From Thereva unica (taxonomy: Eukaryota > Arthropoda > Insecta > Diptera > Therevidae): 64,000 bases of DNA. Below the pieces are notes generated by a model. That model searched no databases, was not told the origin of the DNA, and was given only the letters and a program-made list of their open reading frames with translations. The stretch is taken from positions 1,156,001-1,220,000 of the forward strand of contig OX465281.1 in assembly GCA_949987705.1 (NCBI GenBank). The letters are read 5' to 3'. The translations under genes were made by a program, and so were the position numbers. This document shows positions 13,001-23,862 of the stretch, one piece after another. The stretch's first letter is position 1. The number at the start of each line of letters is the position of its first letter.

Positions 13001-14574
13001 GGCTTTGTTATTTATTGCAAGTCGTTAATATCGCTGTAATTTAAAACACGTCGACGCACAGGCAACGGCCGTTATGATGTAAGCGAAATTCATGCATTAA
13101 TCGACAAACGGAATAAAAAGTCAGACCCAGATTAAGTTTAGAGGCACGTTATAGACGAACTTAGCTGGCAAAAAACAGAGCGATCTGTAGCATGGCTTAC
13201 AAGGGATGAAATCCCCGATCGAGCTACCAAAATACTACAGCCTTTTCTATCTTGTTGCACAGACGAAACCAGTATCTTTCGTATCTGCGTAAAATCTCGT
13301 GGTTTTTTGTCGGTAGCACACGAGAGTAGCTTTTTCAAAGTCGTTTCTAATTGCTCACAGTAGGAGTCGATGTTTGGTTTTCAATGTCCTAGAATCTTGC
13401 CTCGACATGCCTTGTTAACATTTGAAACGCTGCAAATAATTTGTTTGTACTTTGATCATTGAAAGGTTGGTCAAGTTCCTGAAACAGTGTTCAGTGTGAA
13501 TGCTACTTTTTGTCGGTTGTTTTCCAAGCCATGTACTAACCGCGTTAACACGATCAGCAAAGAAGTCCGATTGCGTGGATTCTCATGTGATCCGATCGCT
13601 CAAAGTATTCTATGAATTTGAGTCGAAGATTGGGACTCTGGACTTGGGAATTCAGCCAAGGGTTGGGTAGATAGAGCGGCAGTGCATCCAAACCGGAGTC
13701 TGGAAAAAAAATTGACGTGATAAACTTTTCCGTAAGAAAGGCTATGACCTACTTGAAGTCAAGATAGGTACCGTATCAAATCTCCTATTTTGAGCTTTGA
13801 AACCTGCTCCAAATCTTTAAAGGAGAAGGTGCCAGGTGTTCGGTTGTCTCATCGTCCGGTTCAGCTACGCCAGTGGGTATTGCAGGGAGTTCTTATTCTG
13901 GCTGCCTGATGCCCAATAGGCCAGTGTCTCGTAATTATCACTATTATTCTGGCGATGTCCTTGCAAGGCAACCAAAAGATATAGCGCAATCTCTGATTGC
14001 TTTTTTTATTTATTTTTTACGAGGGAGTGGTGAGAATATTACATTGGTCGTCTTCCTTACCGTCTGGGAACTCTGGGCTGAACGGTGAATCGTTCAACCT
14101 GAAGCGGTGAAGGTATGCCGTATAGTCTCCAGGCCCACTCAAGAACTGTGTGAGGTAGTAGCTCACCTCCCATGTTCCCTTATAACCCACCTCTCCTCAT
14201 TTGGTATGAGTCTATTTCTCCATCTCACTCCTGCCCTCTAGGCGTGGATACACAATGCGAGTTGCTGGTCTGACAATAGACAGCTACTGACAATGGACAG
14301 CTATCGCATGTCAGTAATTCTCAAAGATTTCAGTAGGTAGATACTTTACGACCTGCTAGGGTCGCATGCGAGCTGCTGCTTGTGGCGTGTTGGGGAAGGC
14401 GAGAGGCGAGTAAAAACAAAAAATGTTGAAGTAACTCGAATACGACGTACTGACGGACACATACTTGACTCGTATGCTGTGGTCACACGGTTCGAGTAGC
14501 TGTACTAGTGTAACAGACTGGGCCAGCTCGCATTCGGCTTCAGGCACGCTGTAAATACTCAGGCAAATCCTTTG
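7051..14574. other. unique sequence with GC-rich islands
   Basis: Blocks at about 7960-9500 and 11150-12800 are CpG-rich with many overlapping short open frames on both strands (up to about 110 aa). None has recognisable motifs, convincing splice structure or codon pattern. The rest is AT-rich. I see no RNA gene or transposon. Either upstream regulatory DNA or an upstream intron of shot is possible. Confidence 0.4.
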
Positions 14575-14713
14575 GGTCCTCGGAAGAGGTCCCAGTTAGG
14601 TTGTGGTGGTTCCTTTCTTGCCGACTAGCGCTGATGTTCGACATCGCACTCTATACTAAAAAGATATACTGTCGACAGTATAAAGGGCCTTTTTTGAGCC
14701 TTCCACAAAAAAA
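14575..14713 (+). mobile_element. tRNA-derived SINE, internally deleted copy
   Basis: It begins GGGTCCTCGG, then skips to AAGAGGTCCCAG and TAGGTTGTGGTGG, and continues as CGACTAGCGCTGATGTTCGA, CATCGCACTCTATAC and a GGGCCTTTTTTGAGCCTTCC tail before an A run. It is the same family as the 48068 copy but has lost the B box and most of the middle. Confidence 0.7.
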
Positions 14714-15444
14714 CCCCACCTGGTGTCAAATCGGCTGTCAGCTTCACCGCTATGTTCGGTATACCGTTCAGTCAATGGGCCATTGGAGGTCTCTGGCCAT
14801 CGTGTCACTGATGCTCATATCATGCGAACAGTTGCCATCCGTTATAAGAAGGTTGGCAGGGTTGCCTAGAGGGTTATTTGCCCCAAGCCTGGCCGATTCT
14901 CCTATACTGTTTACATCTTGGCAATGATATCTCCATGATTGATTTTTTTGCGTCACTTACCACTTTCTTATTCAATCTTCCTTGCACAGTCCTTGCAGAG
15001 TTTCCAATATATATGCCTGTAGCAGATATTGAGAACGTCCACGGCTAACCGTTTAAAATCCAATAGCCAAACTGGTGGATATTAGCATATGTCGCTACCG
15101 AATTACTATCTAATCCATAAACACTGTCGAGCCTCGGTGAATATGCTAATGTCCAGAGTGAAAGGCTTTCTGGAGTTACATGAAACGACCCAAACAACAT
15201 TCTTCTCCAAATTTTTAATAAAATCATAAAAATTCACTTTCGATTTCGTTCCCAAAGCCATAACGATGCACTTTTGATGCATGTCAGCCGATAAATAAAG
15301 CGACGCAGAGTCGCGCCCAACATAAAACGCTTTGGCCACAGGTTGCCGCGTGTCGTAAGGCTGCAGCTACTCCATCTCGTCTCTCTCGCAACAGCATCAA
15401 ATTTGCATCGCAGCTGTCAGAATAAATCAGCATCTCTCGGCGCT

Positions 15445-15474
15445 TATATAAGGTGCACATGCGTAGGAGGATCA
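15445..15474 (+). promoter_or_regulatory. candidate TATA promoter with initiator
   Basis: TATATAAG at 15445-15452 is followed 29 bases later by an ATCAACT start region (A at 15474), the usual spacing for a TATA-dependent insect promoter. The downstream GC-richer sequence runs to a good donor at 15652. It is on the same strand as shot and could serve an upstream non-coding exon, but no link to shot can be shown from sequence. Confidence 0.35.
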
Positions 15475-15652
15475 ACTCCAGCCCGCGACTCCGTCTCGAA
15501 TTCCATTTTCATTGAAAAATCTTTCGACTCGGCTCGGCCCCCTCCGGTCGGTCCGCGTGGATCGATTCGTCGTTTGCGCCACGTCTTGGCCAGAACTGAA
15601 TGAGCGTTGAACGAGTGCACGATCGGATTTGCACGTTGTCAACAGAATAAAG
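15474..15652 (+). other. candidate 5' UTR exon downstream of the TATA box
   Basis: About 179 nt between the predicted start site and the donor ATAAAG|GTGAGC. It contains a short frame but no convincing coding sequence. If the TATA box is real, this would be a non-coding first exon of a transcript reading rightwards, with shot the only recognised gene in that direction. The evidence is promoter geometry plus one donor site. Confidence 0.3.
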
Positions 15653-18600
15653 GTGAGCGAGTTGGGCTCGCGGTAATTTTCGCGAGAATGACGCAATCTT
15701 GCTTAATCGCTGAATTTATCGCAATCACCCAGAAACTGTGGGTGAGCAACTTTTTGCCCGAGATTTATTTATGCGGCAGCAGTGAAAGTACACACACAAC
15801 TCGGTGCGCAGGTAAAGTTACGGCAAGAAGCGGTCCGGCCTGGTGGCGGCGCTTAGGTGAATTTTTAATAAGCACGAAAATAATGGCCGAGAACGTCTGC
15901 TTGTCTTACAAATCCGTTCCGGTGGTAAAATCGCTTTTTGAAAACTGTAAAAATTGGACGTTTTCTTACGGTAAGTTACACACGACGTCCGAGTCTCGTT
16001 GCGAGGTGAGAAACGTCAACCGAAATGATGATGGCTAGGTGGAACGGATTTTTGAGCGGCGTCAGTTTTGCATTGCAGATTAGCAGAAGTGTTCCTCTTA
16101 GCACCCGGGGATCAACAGCAGAACTGAAAAATATTTGCGTTTAGCTCGCACTTTTGTGCCCGTGTGTTTTGGAAGCGATCTGGGCTCTGATCATGACAAT
16201 GACCACATACAAGCATCTTATTGTAGATCACACCATGATCACCTATGATCGCAGTGAAGTCTAAAATGTTGTTTTAATTAAAAAGCCCCAAAGCAAACCG
16301 ATCTTAGTAACTCCCGACGTCAGATCTACTTGTGTGCCAATAGCAAACAGATTTAAAATTCTAATCTGGTGTGAAGTGGAATTTCTTCGGAATTCGACTC
16401 GCAACTCCCATTTTGAACACTCAATTACAGCCTCTCAAAAATGGTGTGCAACATGAAATCGAGCCGCCATTAATGAAGATCGAGATCGATTTAGCGACGA
16501 ATTTTCCCACTGGCAAGGTGTGATCCACTTAATCCCACTTGATTCTCCGATCAGCATCCACATGACATAATCGGTTCCCACCCTTCCATCCACTTCTAGG
16601 CCTATGACGGCATATGACATCATCCACTAAATCATCCCGAAACGCGACATTTCCCGAAAACTCCAGACCAACCCTAAAAGTCGCTGAGTGAGTCGCGAGA
16701 TAACAACTACCTGCCTGCCGTGGAAACACAGTAGGTGTAAGCCGACAGCCTACCTTATTTGTTCCTGTCACACCATAAATGTCCGTCCAACTCGAAGATT
16801 TCGCCACAAACGGCGCTGAGCCGCGCTGTCGAGTCATTGCCGCAGCCGGGACCAACTGCAGCCGATGCAGAATCAAGTGGCTTTAGGGCGTTCCTCGGGC
16901 GCGTTTATAGCTCGACGTGCGCAGTGCATTGCGAGCCTTGCAAGTCCACCTTAAATCCACAAAAATGCGACGATCGCGGTGGACACCGTGTTGCTGGGGA
17001 TTTGTTCAATGCAAATTGCGAGATCGACATCTGCTGCCTATTTTAGAGGCTAATAATCTCGGAGGCGAAGGCGTGGGAGGACCAGTGCTCAGTGCTGTAG
17101 ACGAGGACCCAGCAGATCAAGATTAGCCTCTAGGTGTGACATGTCGCTCACAATGGCTCACTTGCGCCGAGACTGAGTGCAAGTGGTCTTAGGCGAGCGT
17201 GATCACTTCTTATTGAGGGCAAGGTCGCATTGAAATGTTTTGGGGAAAAATCTCTCCTCGAGTCTTTGGAGAGTTTTTGCGGCCTCTTTCGAAATTATAC
17301 AACATGGCGTACTTTAAGCACTGATCACTGTGCACGATCGGGCAAAACTGATCAGGAAACTCGCAAAAAATCCCTCGAGACAGTCACGTTTTTTTTTGTG
17401 GAAAATTGTGATGAATCTCGCTGGGAACTTTTCAATCACTTTAAGTGAGCAGAACTAATTCGAAAATGATCGACGCTGAGGAGCTTCGGGCGGATCGAGT
17501 TAATAATTTCCCGCGAGCTGATCAATATTTTGAGGCAATTTCAGAGAAAGTGAAGATCGAAAGTTTTTGTTTCTCAAATTATAGCCCGACTGCTTGTGCG
17601 ATGAACAACGTGACGACGGTTAACAGAGTTTCCGCTGATAGATTTCGCTTGAACCTAATGCTTCGGTCTAAGGGCTTGGGGCGCTCTGTGCATAAATCAA
17701 GTCGGTTATAATGGTCATGAGTTGTGCAACTATTTAAACTTTATCCAAGTGCTGGGGAAGCGATTGCTCTTGTGATTTAAGTTCGGCTTTATAAAAGGGC
17801 AAGAGCTGTACTGTAATCACATTTAGAACGCCATCTGTTGTTTGGTAAGCCGTTCAACCAAGGGACTGTGAGCTACTACTCAAGTTCGGCTATGTTTATG
17901 ATTTTTTCGTTGGCTGCCACCAATTAATTCAATACCAAAAACTCGAAAGCCTCTTCCATTCTAGCTTGGCTGTGTAAGGATTACATATTCTCCCGATCAT
18001 CTTAACATTTCGAGAAGCAATTACCACCTTTACTTGGTTTGGGGTTTTCTTGAAGTCGGTTCGAAATATAATAAAACTTAGTAACAAAGTCCAACTTTTG
18101 CATTATAACACTTCAAGCCCCTACCTTATTGCTGGATTAAAGCCCAAAGAACACATTTCCAAAGCATAACTCATTCATATGCATCTCTCGTGCCTCGAGG
18201 CCGTTCAAAGCTCGTTTTGTCAGCGCGGAGTCTTATCTAAATGAAATTCAAAGTCATCGCTTAAATCTGACTTATTGCGGTAAAATGTTCCTTAAGAACA
18301 CGCTAGCACACCGCTAAAACACAAAACAACTTTTTAATCTTTCTCATACTCTGAAAGACGTTCGGTCCATGAAAGAGCCCCAAAGCCTCTATTTTTAGCT
18401 CCCCACCAAATCGAATCAATGTCAAAGTCGAAAAAATCATCTAATTACTGGCGAACAGTAACAAGGCCCCCCGAGCTTCGTCCGTGGATAGCCCCAGAAC
18501 TTCTAGACGCCAACATGGTGTTCCCGAAAAACTCTTCGAAGTCTCCAATAAATAACGCGGACGCGAATCTTGTTCCAAATTCGAATTAATTACTCTCGTG

Positions 18601-20014
18601 ATCGGTAGATAAATTCATCTGACCCAGTCCAACCTGTTGAGCACCGATCTTTTTTGTGCTCCTCTCATCCCAAGATGTACCCAGCTACCACCACCCAGCG
18701 CCCCTCCGGACTTCAAAGCAACCTGTTGACTCTGCGACGGGATCGAATTCGGGTAAGATCGACCGCCTTGGGCCGTGGGTATGCGCGCCCCGTTCCCAAC
18801 GGCCGTTAATAATCATTTTATCTAGATATCTCGCGGTCTTCTTCATTAGATTCCGTAAATTATTGCCCGTTATAACCGCGCGGATGGATCTGATATCGCC
18901 TGCTCGCGAGGATCTAGCAAGTGTTTGCCCCGGCTTGGCTCGCTGATCACCTCGTCACCCACCACCTTTGCGACTTTGAGGCTGATCAGTGCTAGTGGTG
19001 CGGTACGAAGATTCGTGTTGGATGCTGAAGCCCGGCGCTCGAACTTTTATGCTGCGAGGAGCTCGAGAGAAACGCTCGAGAAGTAGTGAGGTCAGGCCTT
19101 ACGTCACCGTCTAAAGAAGTGTTTGTTGCCAGTATGACCAACGCGCCAGGAATTGGCGCTTGTTTGCCCATATTGAGGTGATCTCCCGTGGCCTGACTCA
19201 TGAGATCGCTGGTCAGTAGTCTGGGTCGATTTTGGACCGGACCAAGAAATTTATTTGTCGCATTTTAACCAATCCGCGCTCATCTTTACCAGAATTGATT
19301 ATTGACACCAGAATGGTTCTGATGAGGCGCTTAGGCACACCTTTAGATTTGTTTGTTGCTTCTCAACTCTGGCGTTCGTTTTTTGCATAAATCGAGATTT
19401 TACTAATGTCCTTACAACAGGACCTTTGATACGGAAAATAAGTTTAAAGCGACATCTGGCAGCCACCTTCAGTTAGAAAGGGCACGATCGACAGAACAGA
19501 AGGAAACATTGCAAATGCCTCATAAAACTTTATTCCCTGTACATTATTCCAATATTGCTGCTACCACAAACATTTATTATTTTGTGTGGCAGTTCATATT
19601 CTACTGGGTACATTGCTACCTCCCGTCGATATAAATGATTTATACGTGCGCAGGTAGAATTCCCATGAATCGAAAGCCGTCAACTCGAATACGAAAAGGA
19701 TTTTTCCTGGCGTATCGCTAATTGCCTCTGTTCGTTACCTGCATTGTAGCGGGTGGACAGTGTCCTTGCATACTTCCTTCCCGGCGTAACGATCGACTGT
19801 TTTGTTTCTGGTTCGTCATCACGGTCGCGATAAAAGATTGTTTTAAGTGATGACCTGGTCCCAGGACCTTCATATGGGATACGTAAACGAAATCTTGCAT
19901 GCTTGTAAGTAAACATCCTGCTTGTCGAACTTTGAGGTTCTGAACGTGAGAACGTAGAAGAGCTAGAGAGTCTGAGTATTATATCCTATTTAGGATGAGC
20001 TAGATGATGGTATT
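15653..20014. other. unique sequence, no recognised gene
   Basis: 15650-17720 and 18620-19200 are GC-rich, the rest AT-rich. The 143-aa frame at 15607-16038 starts inside the candidate UTR exon, crosses its donor, and has no recognisable domain. No transposon signatures were found. Confidence 0.4.
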
Positions 20015-20047
20015 GTCTTGGTCTTGCACATTTAGCAAGACCAAGAC
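20015..20047. repeat. perfect 13-bp hairpin
   Basis: GTCTTGGTCTTGC, loop ACATTTA, then GCAAGACCAAGAC: a 13-bp stem with a 7-nt loop. Degenerate CAAGACCAAG motifs continue to about 20110. Possibly a palindromic edge of a decayed DNA transposon. No function is evident. Confidence 0.6.
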
Positions 20048-20361
20048 TTAGCTATGCTTGCAAGACCAAGCCAAGACTAACTGTGGAAGACCAAGACTAT
20101 ATCAGTCTTGTTGTGCTGTTGCGCGTTTGCTCGTCACTACTGTAGACAAATTCTTATTATGCCATAGCACGATGGTTTTGATTGCCGATCGAAGTGAAGC
20201 GAAGCGATGGTTTTGGTTGCCGACCCTATCCGATGGGCTATATAGTGGGGTTGGGCTAACTACCGGATCCTGTAAAAACACATCAGTTAAGAAACGCGAA
20301 GCAAAGCCTCGGAACGGACGGGAAAAACGGCAACAGCACTTGGAAATGATTTTCGGAACAT

Positions 20362-20680
20362 CGCTACAATCACGAATTGTACGACTTATACAAAGAATGT
20401 AAACTTTCGAGCCATGCCAAACTACTACGTTTACGTTGGGCCGGTCATGTCCAAAAAATGGATGACTCAAGGATACCAAAAAAAGCCCTACCAGATGGCA
20501 AAAGACCAGTTGGCAAACCACGGTTAAGGTGGGAAGATAATGTTGAGGCCGATGCAGCAAAACTGCTCAACACAAGAAACTGCAGACAAGCTGCGGAGCA
20601 GAGAGACGTCTGGAGGAAGAAGCCGATTGAGGCCAAGGCCCGAATTGGGCTGTAGAGCCATCGAAGAAGAAGAAGAACTA
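20362..20680 (+). mobile_element. LINE C-terminal fragment (RTE-like) with GAA tail
   Basis: One frame reads HELYDLYKECKLSSHAKLLR, then LRWAGHVQKMDDSRIPKKAL, RPVGKPRLRWEDNVEAD and a final DVWRKKPIEAKARIGL. This is the RLRWAGHV...GRPRLRWxDxVExD...WRxxxxxAK signature at the extreme C terminus of insect RTE-like reverse transcriptases. A stop follows and the element ends in a (GAA)n tail. The 5' part is truncated within the C-terminal region. Confidence 0.75.
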
Positions 20681-20695
20681 TCTCAGCCCGACTAA

Positions 20696-21020
20696 TGCCG
20701 GATTCATCGTTGCGGATGATTCGCGCCGCACTTATGTGCGCGCATACTTTTTGTATGAAAAATTGTACCTTTCTCAATTTTGGGAAATTTTTGGGATTTT
20801 TTTTTCTCTCTCAAAAAAAGTTGAACCAACTTCAACTTTTGTGCGGCGGATTTTAAAAATTGTCAAAAAATCATATGTTTTTGATGAAAATTGTCTGAAA
20901 AACTGTCAAATCATACAAAATGTGCGGCACACTATGACTACAACAATGAATCGAAGTTCAGCTGACTCTCTTTTTGGGAAATTTGTGCGACGCGACTCAT
21001 CCGCAACGATGAATCCGGCA
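20696..21020. mobile_element. MITE with about 40-bp terminal inverted repeats
   Basis: The left end TGCCGGATTCATCGTTGCGG and the right end (reverse-complemented, identical over these 20 bases) match for about 40 bp with four mismatches. The element is 325 bp, flanked on both sides by TAA, consistent with a 3-bp target duplication as in PIF/Harbinger-type transposition. A second, inner inverted match (GTGCGCGCATACTTTTTGTA versus GTGCCGCACATTTTGTATGA) is also present. There is no transposase coding capacity. Confidence 0.75.
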
Positions 21021-21230
21021 TAAAACTCGCGCATTACTAGCATGTAGCAGACACACACTAGCCTGGACGGTGCCTGAAGCAGGCACGCACGCCTGAATAA
21101 AAATAATACTCGCCCGCACCTAGCCTGCAACAGGCACGCACGCACAGTGTCAAATCGCCTGTATGGCACCCAAGCAAAGCAGCGGACGTTCACACTTTTT
21201 CTAGACTAAAGGAAACAAAAAATTGTACAG

Positions 21231-21485
21231 TACGAAGAAAACGGGCAATTAGCTTGATGACCATAAAGGTCGAGGAACATTAATGCCAGACTGCGATGCG
21301 AGATCACGTATGAGCCTAACCCAATACTCGGTCTCGTCCGAAACTCGCGTTTCAATTTGCGAGATGTTTTATACTTTTGAATGTCATGGTATCAGTACCA
21401 TACTCATTAGATCGTTTCTCGTTTGATTCCGATAGGTCAAGCAGTATTGCACGTGGTTAGTGCTAAGGTGGGGGACTGCTTGGAG
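21231..21485 (+). mobile_element. 5S rRNA-derived repeat (SINE3-like), copy A
   Basis: The 5' block ACGAAGAAAACGGGC ... TGATGACCATAAAGG matches copy B at 55851. After an insertion or duplication, the 3' half of a 5S rRNA follows: TCTCGTTTGATTCCGATAGG, TCAAGCAGTATTGCACGTGG, TTAGTGCTAAGGTGGGGGAC, TGCTTGG. These are the internal control regions (box A, intermediate element and box C) of 5S genes. A separate GGTCTCGTCCGA motif at 21330 duplicates the 5S middle. Too divergent to be a functional 5S gene. Confidence 0.6.
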
Positions 21486-21607
21486 AAACAACACACGCGT
21501 TTGGAATGGTCTATGCAGATACATTTATAAATTTTCATGCTTACGATGGGAGCAGGCCTACCAACTAAATTATTTTTACTTAGGAGGGGACAGAATTCTG
21601 ATTCTAG

Positions 21608-22960
21608 GTTTTTTTTTTATGTGGTAGTGCTAAGCTCAGGAGTCACCCTTTGTACTAGTGGTCCGTCATGTCATTTGTCACGTCATGGTGCAATGTCTAG
21701 CAGTAAGCTTAGTACGGGGGAGGGGTGGGGAAATAGGTTAAGGATTATAAAGGTACGGGGGGTATTGAAGAAGGTGGTGATGAACCCTGCGTTTGAACTC
21801 TTGGATGTTGTAGGAGCTCGGAAATACCGACTGCGAGAGATTGTTCCACAGTCGAATTCATATCTTGTTGAGTGCGTGAAAGGGGGAGTTGCAGGTGAAG
21901 GGAATGAGACGAGTGGGCTCATATGGTGATGCGGGTATAAGATTGCCGTGGAGGCAGGAGAGCGTTTAACTCGGAGGAACAGTCACTATGATAGTAGCGA
22001 TAAAATTTTGTCAGTGCTGCTACATTCCTACCGTGGCTCAAGGGGTCGATGGTGGAGCAGGCGGTGTCGTCATCTATTAACTTGAGTGCCCTTTTTTGCA
22101 CCTTATCTAACCATGCCAAGGTGGTTATTTATTGGAGCGGCCGAATGTAGGATTTATGAATAACAGCACGGGCCGATGGCTGGAGGAGGAACTTGCACCT
22201 CTTAAGAAATCCCAAGCACTGGGATGCTTGTTTGGCGATTTGGTATATATGGTCATTCCATCGCAAGTCTTTGGCTAATGTCACGCCTAAGATGTGTAGG
22301 GATGGGTCGGCCTTTAGTTCCACGTCATCCACTGTCAAGGATGGTGAGGTGTTGATCTTTTTCTTTGGAATAAGACAGTACTTGGTTTTGGAGGGGTTGA
22401 ATTCGACACGATTCTTTTTCCCCCACTCTAGAATGAGTTCACTGTCATTATTAATAGAGTTGAACATTAGTTCACGATCATCAAAACAGGATCTGGCTTG
22501 TGTCTGTCTTGTATCGAAGCTGTACGAGTAACGTAGACGAAGCTGAGAAGTGGATTGGAGGGGATTGAAAGTAGGTCATTTATAAATATAAGAAATAGGG
22601 CCGGTGATAAAACTGACCCCTGGGGGACCCCCGCAGAGATGGGGTGAGATTCCGATTTGACGCCATCCAAAACTACCTTAATTGAACGGCCGGAAAGGAA
22701 ACTCCCAACCCACTTATAGAGAAGCGAGTCAATTCCAATAGCTTTGAGTTTAGCTAACAAGGCTGAGTGCCGTACTCTATCAAAAGCCTTGGAGATATCC
22801 AAAGCAACCAAACTAGATTCACCAGATCCATGCAAACTTCGGTTGAGGTGTTCTGTAAGGCAAACTAAAAGATCACGAAGGCGAACGAGACTTGCTCTAT
22901 GTAGATGTCCTGCCAACTGATCTGGCTTAGAAAAAAAAATTATTATCAAGTCTTCTTCAA
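21608..22960 (-). mobile_element. LINE (Jockey/CR1 group), 5'-truncated and inactive
   Basis: On the minus strand, 22949 to 22467 carries reverse-transcriptase blocks [36 protein letters not shown] and [20 protein letters not shown]. It continues in other frames with VEFNPSKTKYCLIPKKK, LGVTLAKDLRWNDHI and IHKSYIRPL (22467-22129), then WLDKVQKRALKLIDD (22119-21919) and a C-terminal stretch with YEFDCGTISRSRYFRAPT. The 3' end is an A-rich tail at about 21608-21625. The catalytic YADD position reads YVTR and frame breaks separate the parts, so it is dead. Confidence 0.85.
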
Positions 22961-22998
22961 TTAAAGATCCTTTTGCGATGTTCCGTTAGTGGGGTATG

Positions 22999-23587
22999 TG
23001 CACAATGGGCCTAACTAGGCGGTGGTGCCAGGGCGCCTATCGAACGGGACAAATTGTGCTGCCAATTGATATTGCTTGGACATTGCGTGAAGCATTGGTC
23101 ACTTGAAACAATACTAAACTGGAGGTTGTATTTCGCTTGGAACGCAGGACCTGCGATCTTTTCAACATCGATCTAGGATGAAATATCCTTTTATAGCCTA
23201 GTGGATCTCGAGTGTATGTAGCTGAGGCCTCAGCTTTATTTTCCCACAAATTTCCGCGTAATATGAATAGAATTCTGACGTAAACTGCCGAAGCAAATAT
23301 AGCAAAGGTGATTAACATTTTGGAAGAACAAACTCGTTACCAAAAATAGTGATCTTCTGGCGATCGGAAAGGTAAATTCAAACTAGTAGACCGAAGTGAA
23401 TCAGACTACAAGCCAAGAAACATCGCCGCGTATTTTTGCAATTCCACAGATTTCAGGCAATGTCCATTTCCAGCCGCTGGTGCTGTTCGGTACGTCATGG
23501 ATGAGTGTTGTGCCCTCTGCCCACATCTTAACCCAGATAAGCCTGTGTTGGTCACTAATAGATAAAAATCCAAACCGGACACTGTAA
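22999..23587 (+). pseudogene. possible decayed Cys-rich coding remnant, unidentified
   Basis: One + frame gives QIVLPIDIAWTLREALV, then, after several stops, GKFKLVDRSESDYKPRNI, AAYFCNSTDFRQCPFPAAG and VMDECCALCPHLNPDKP. The spacing of Cys residues (C-x7-C ... CC-x2-C) recalls a VWC-like module. Six or more in-frame stops interrupt the upstream half. The open 3' part is about 78 codons, no longer than many chance frames in this window. I do not recognise a family and may be over-reading it. Confidence 0.15.
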
Positions 23588-23827
23588 CCGTAGCCACCTA
23601 GAAACGAAACTGATCACGTCGTCGTCGTCGGTGATCACCTGGTGGTGGGATTTCGCTGGTGACACATTGGGGCACAGGTAGGCAAACCGCTTCGAGAGGC
23701 TGAACTTAATGAATCCCGTCGAAGTGGTAGTTGCGGGCCTCGCTGAGTGCGTACCGCTCGGCTATGTATGGGTGTTGATCTCAGAAAAGTTTCTTGACGG
23801 TTTCTTCCCGAGCCGTGATCGACAGTC

Positions 23828-23862
23828 TTCAGTCTCCTCTTGAACTTAATGCCGAGCGGTTC
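23828..23862 (+). promoter_or_regulatory. candidate TATA-less Inr plus DPE promoter
   Basis: TTCAGTCT fits the insect initiator with A+1 at 23831. GGTTC at +28 to +32 (23858-23862) fits the downstream promoter element RGWYV at the exact required spacing. No TATA box is seen. The following sequence is AT-rich with no obvious donor, so the target transcript is unknown. The match could be fortuitous. Confidence 0.25.

Noticed and set aside
15607..16038. 143-aa open frame
   Set aside because: It crosses the good donor at 15653, has no family motif, and lies in CpG-rich DNA where chance frames are long.
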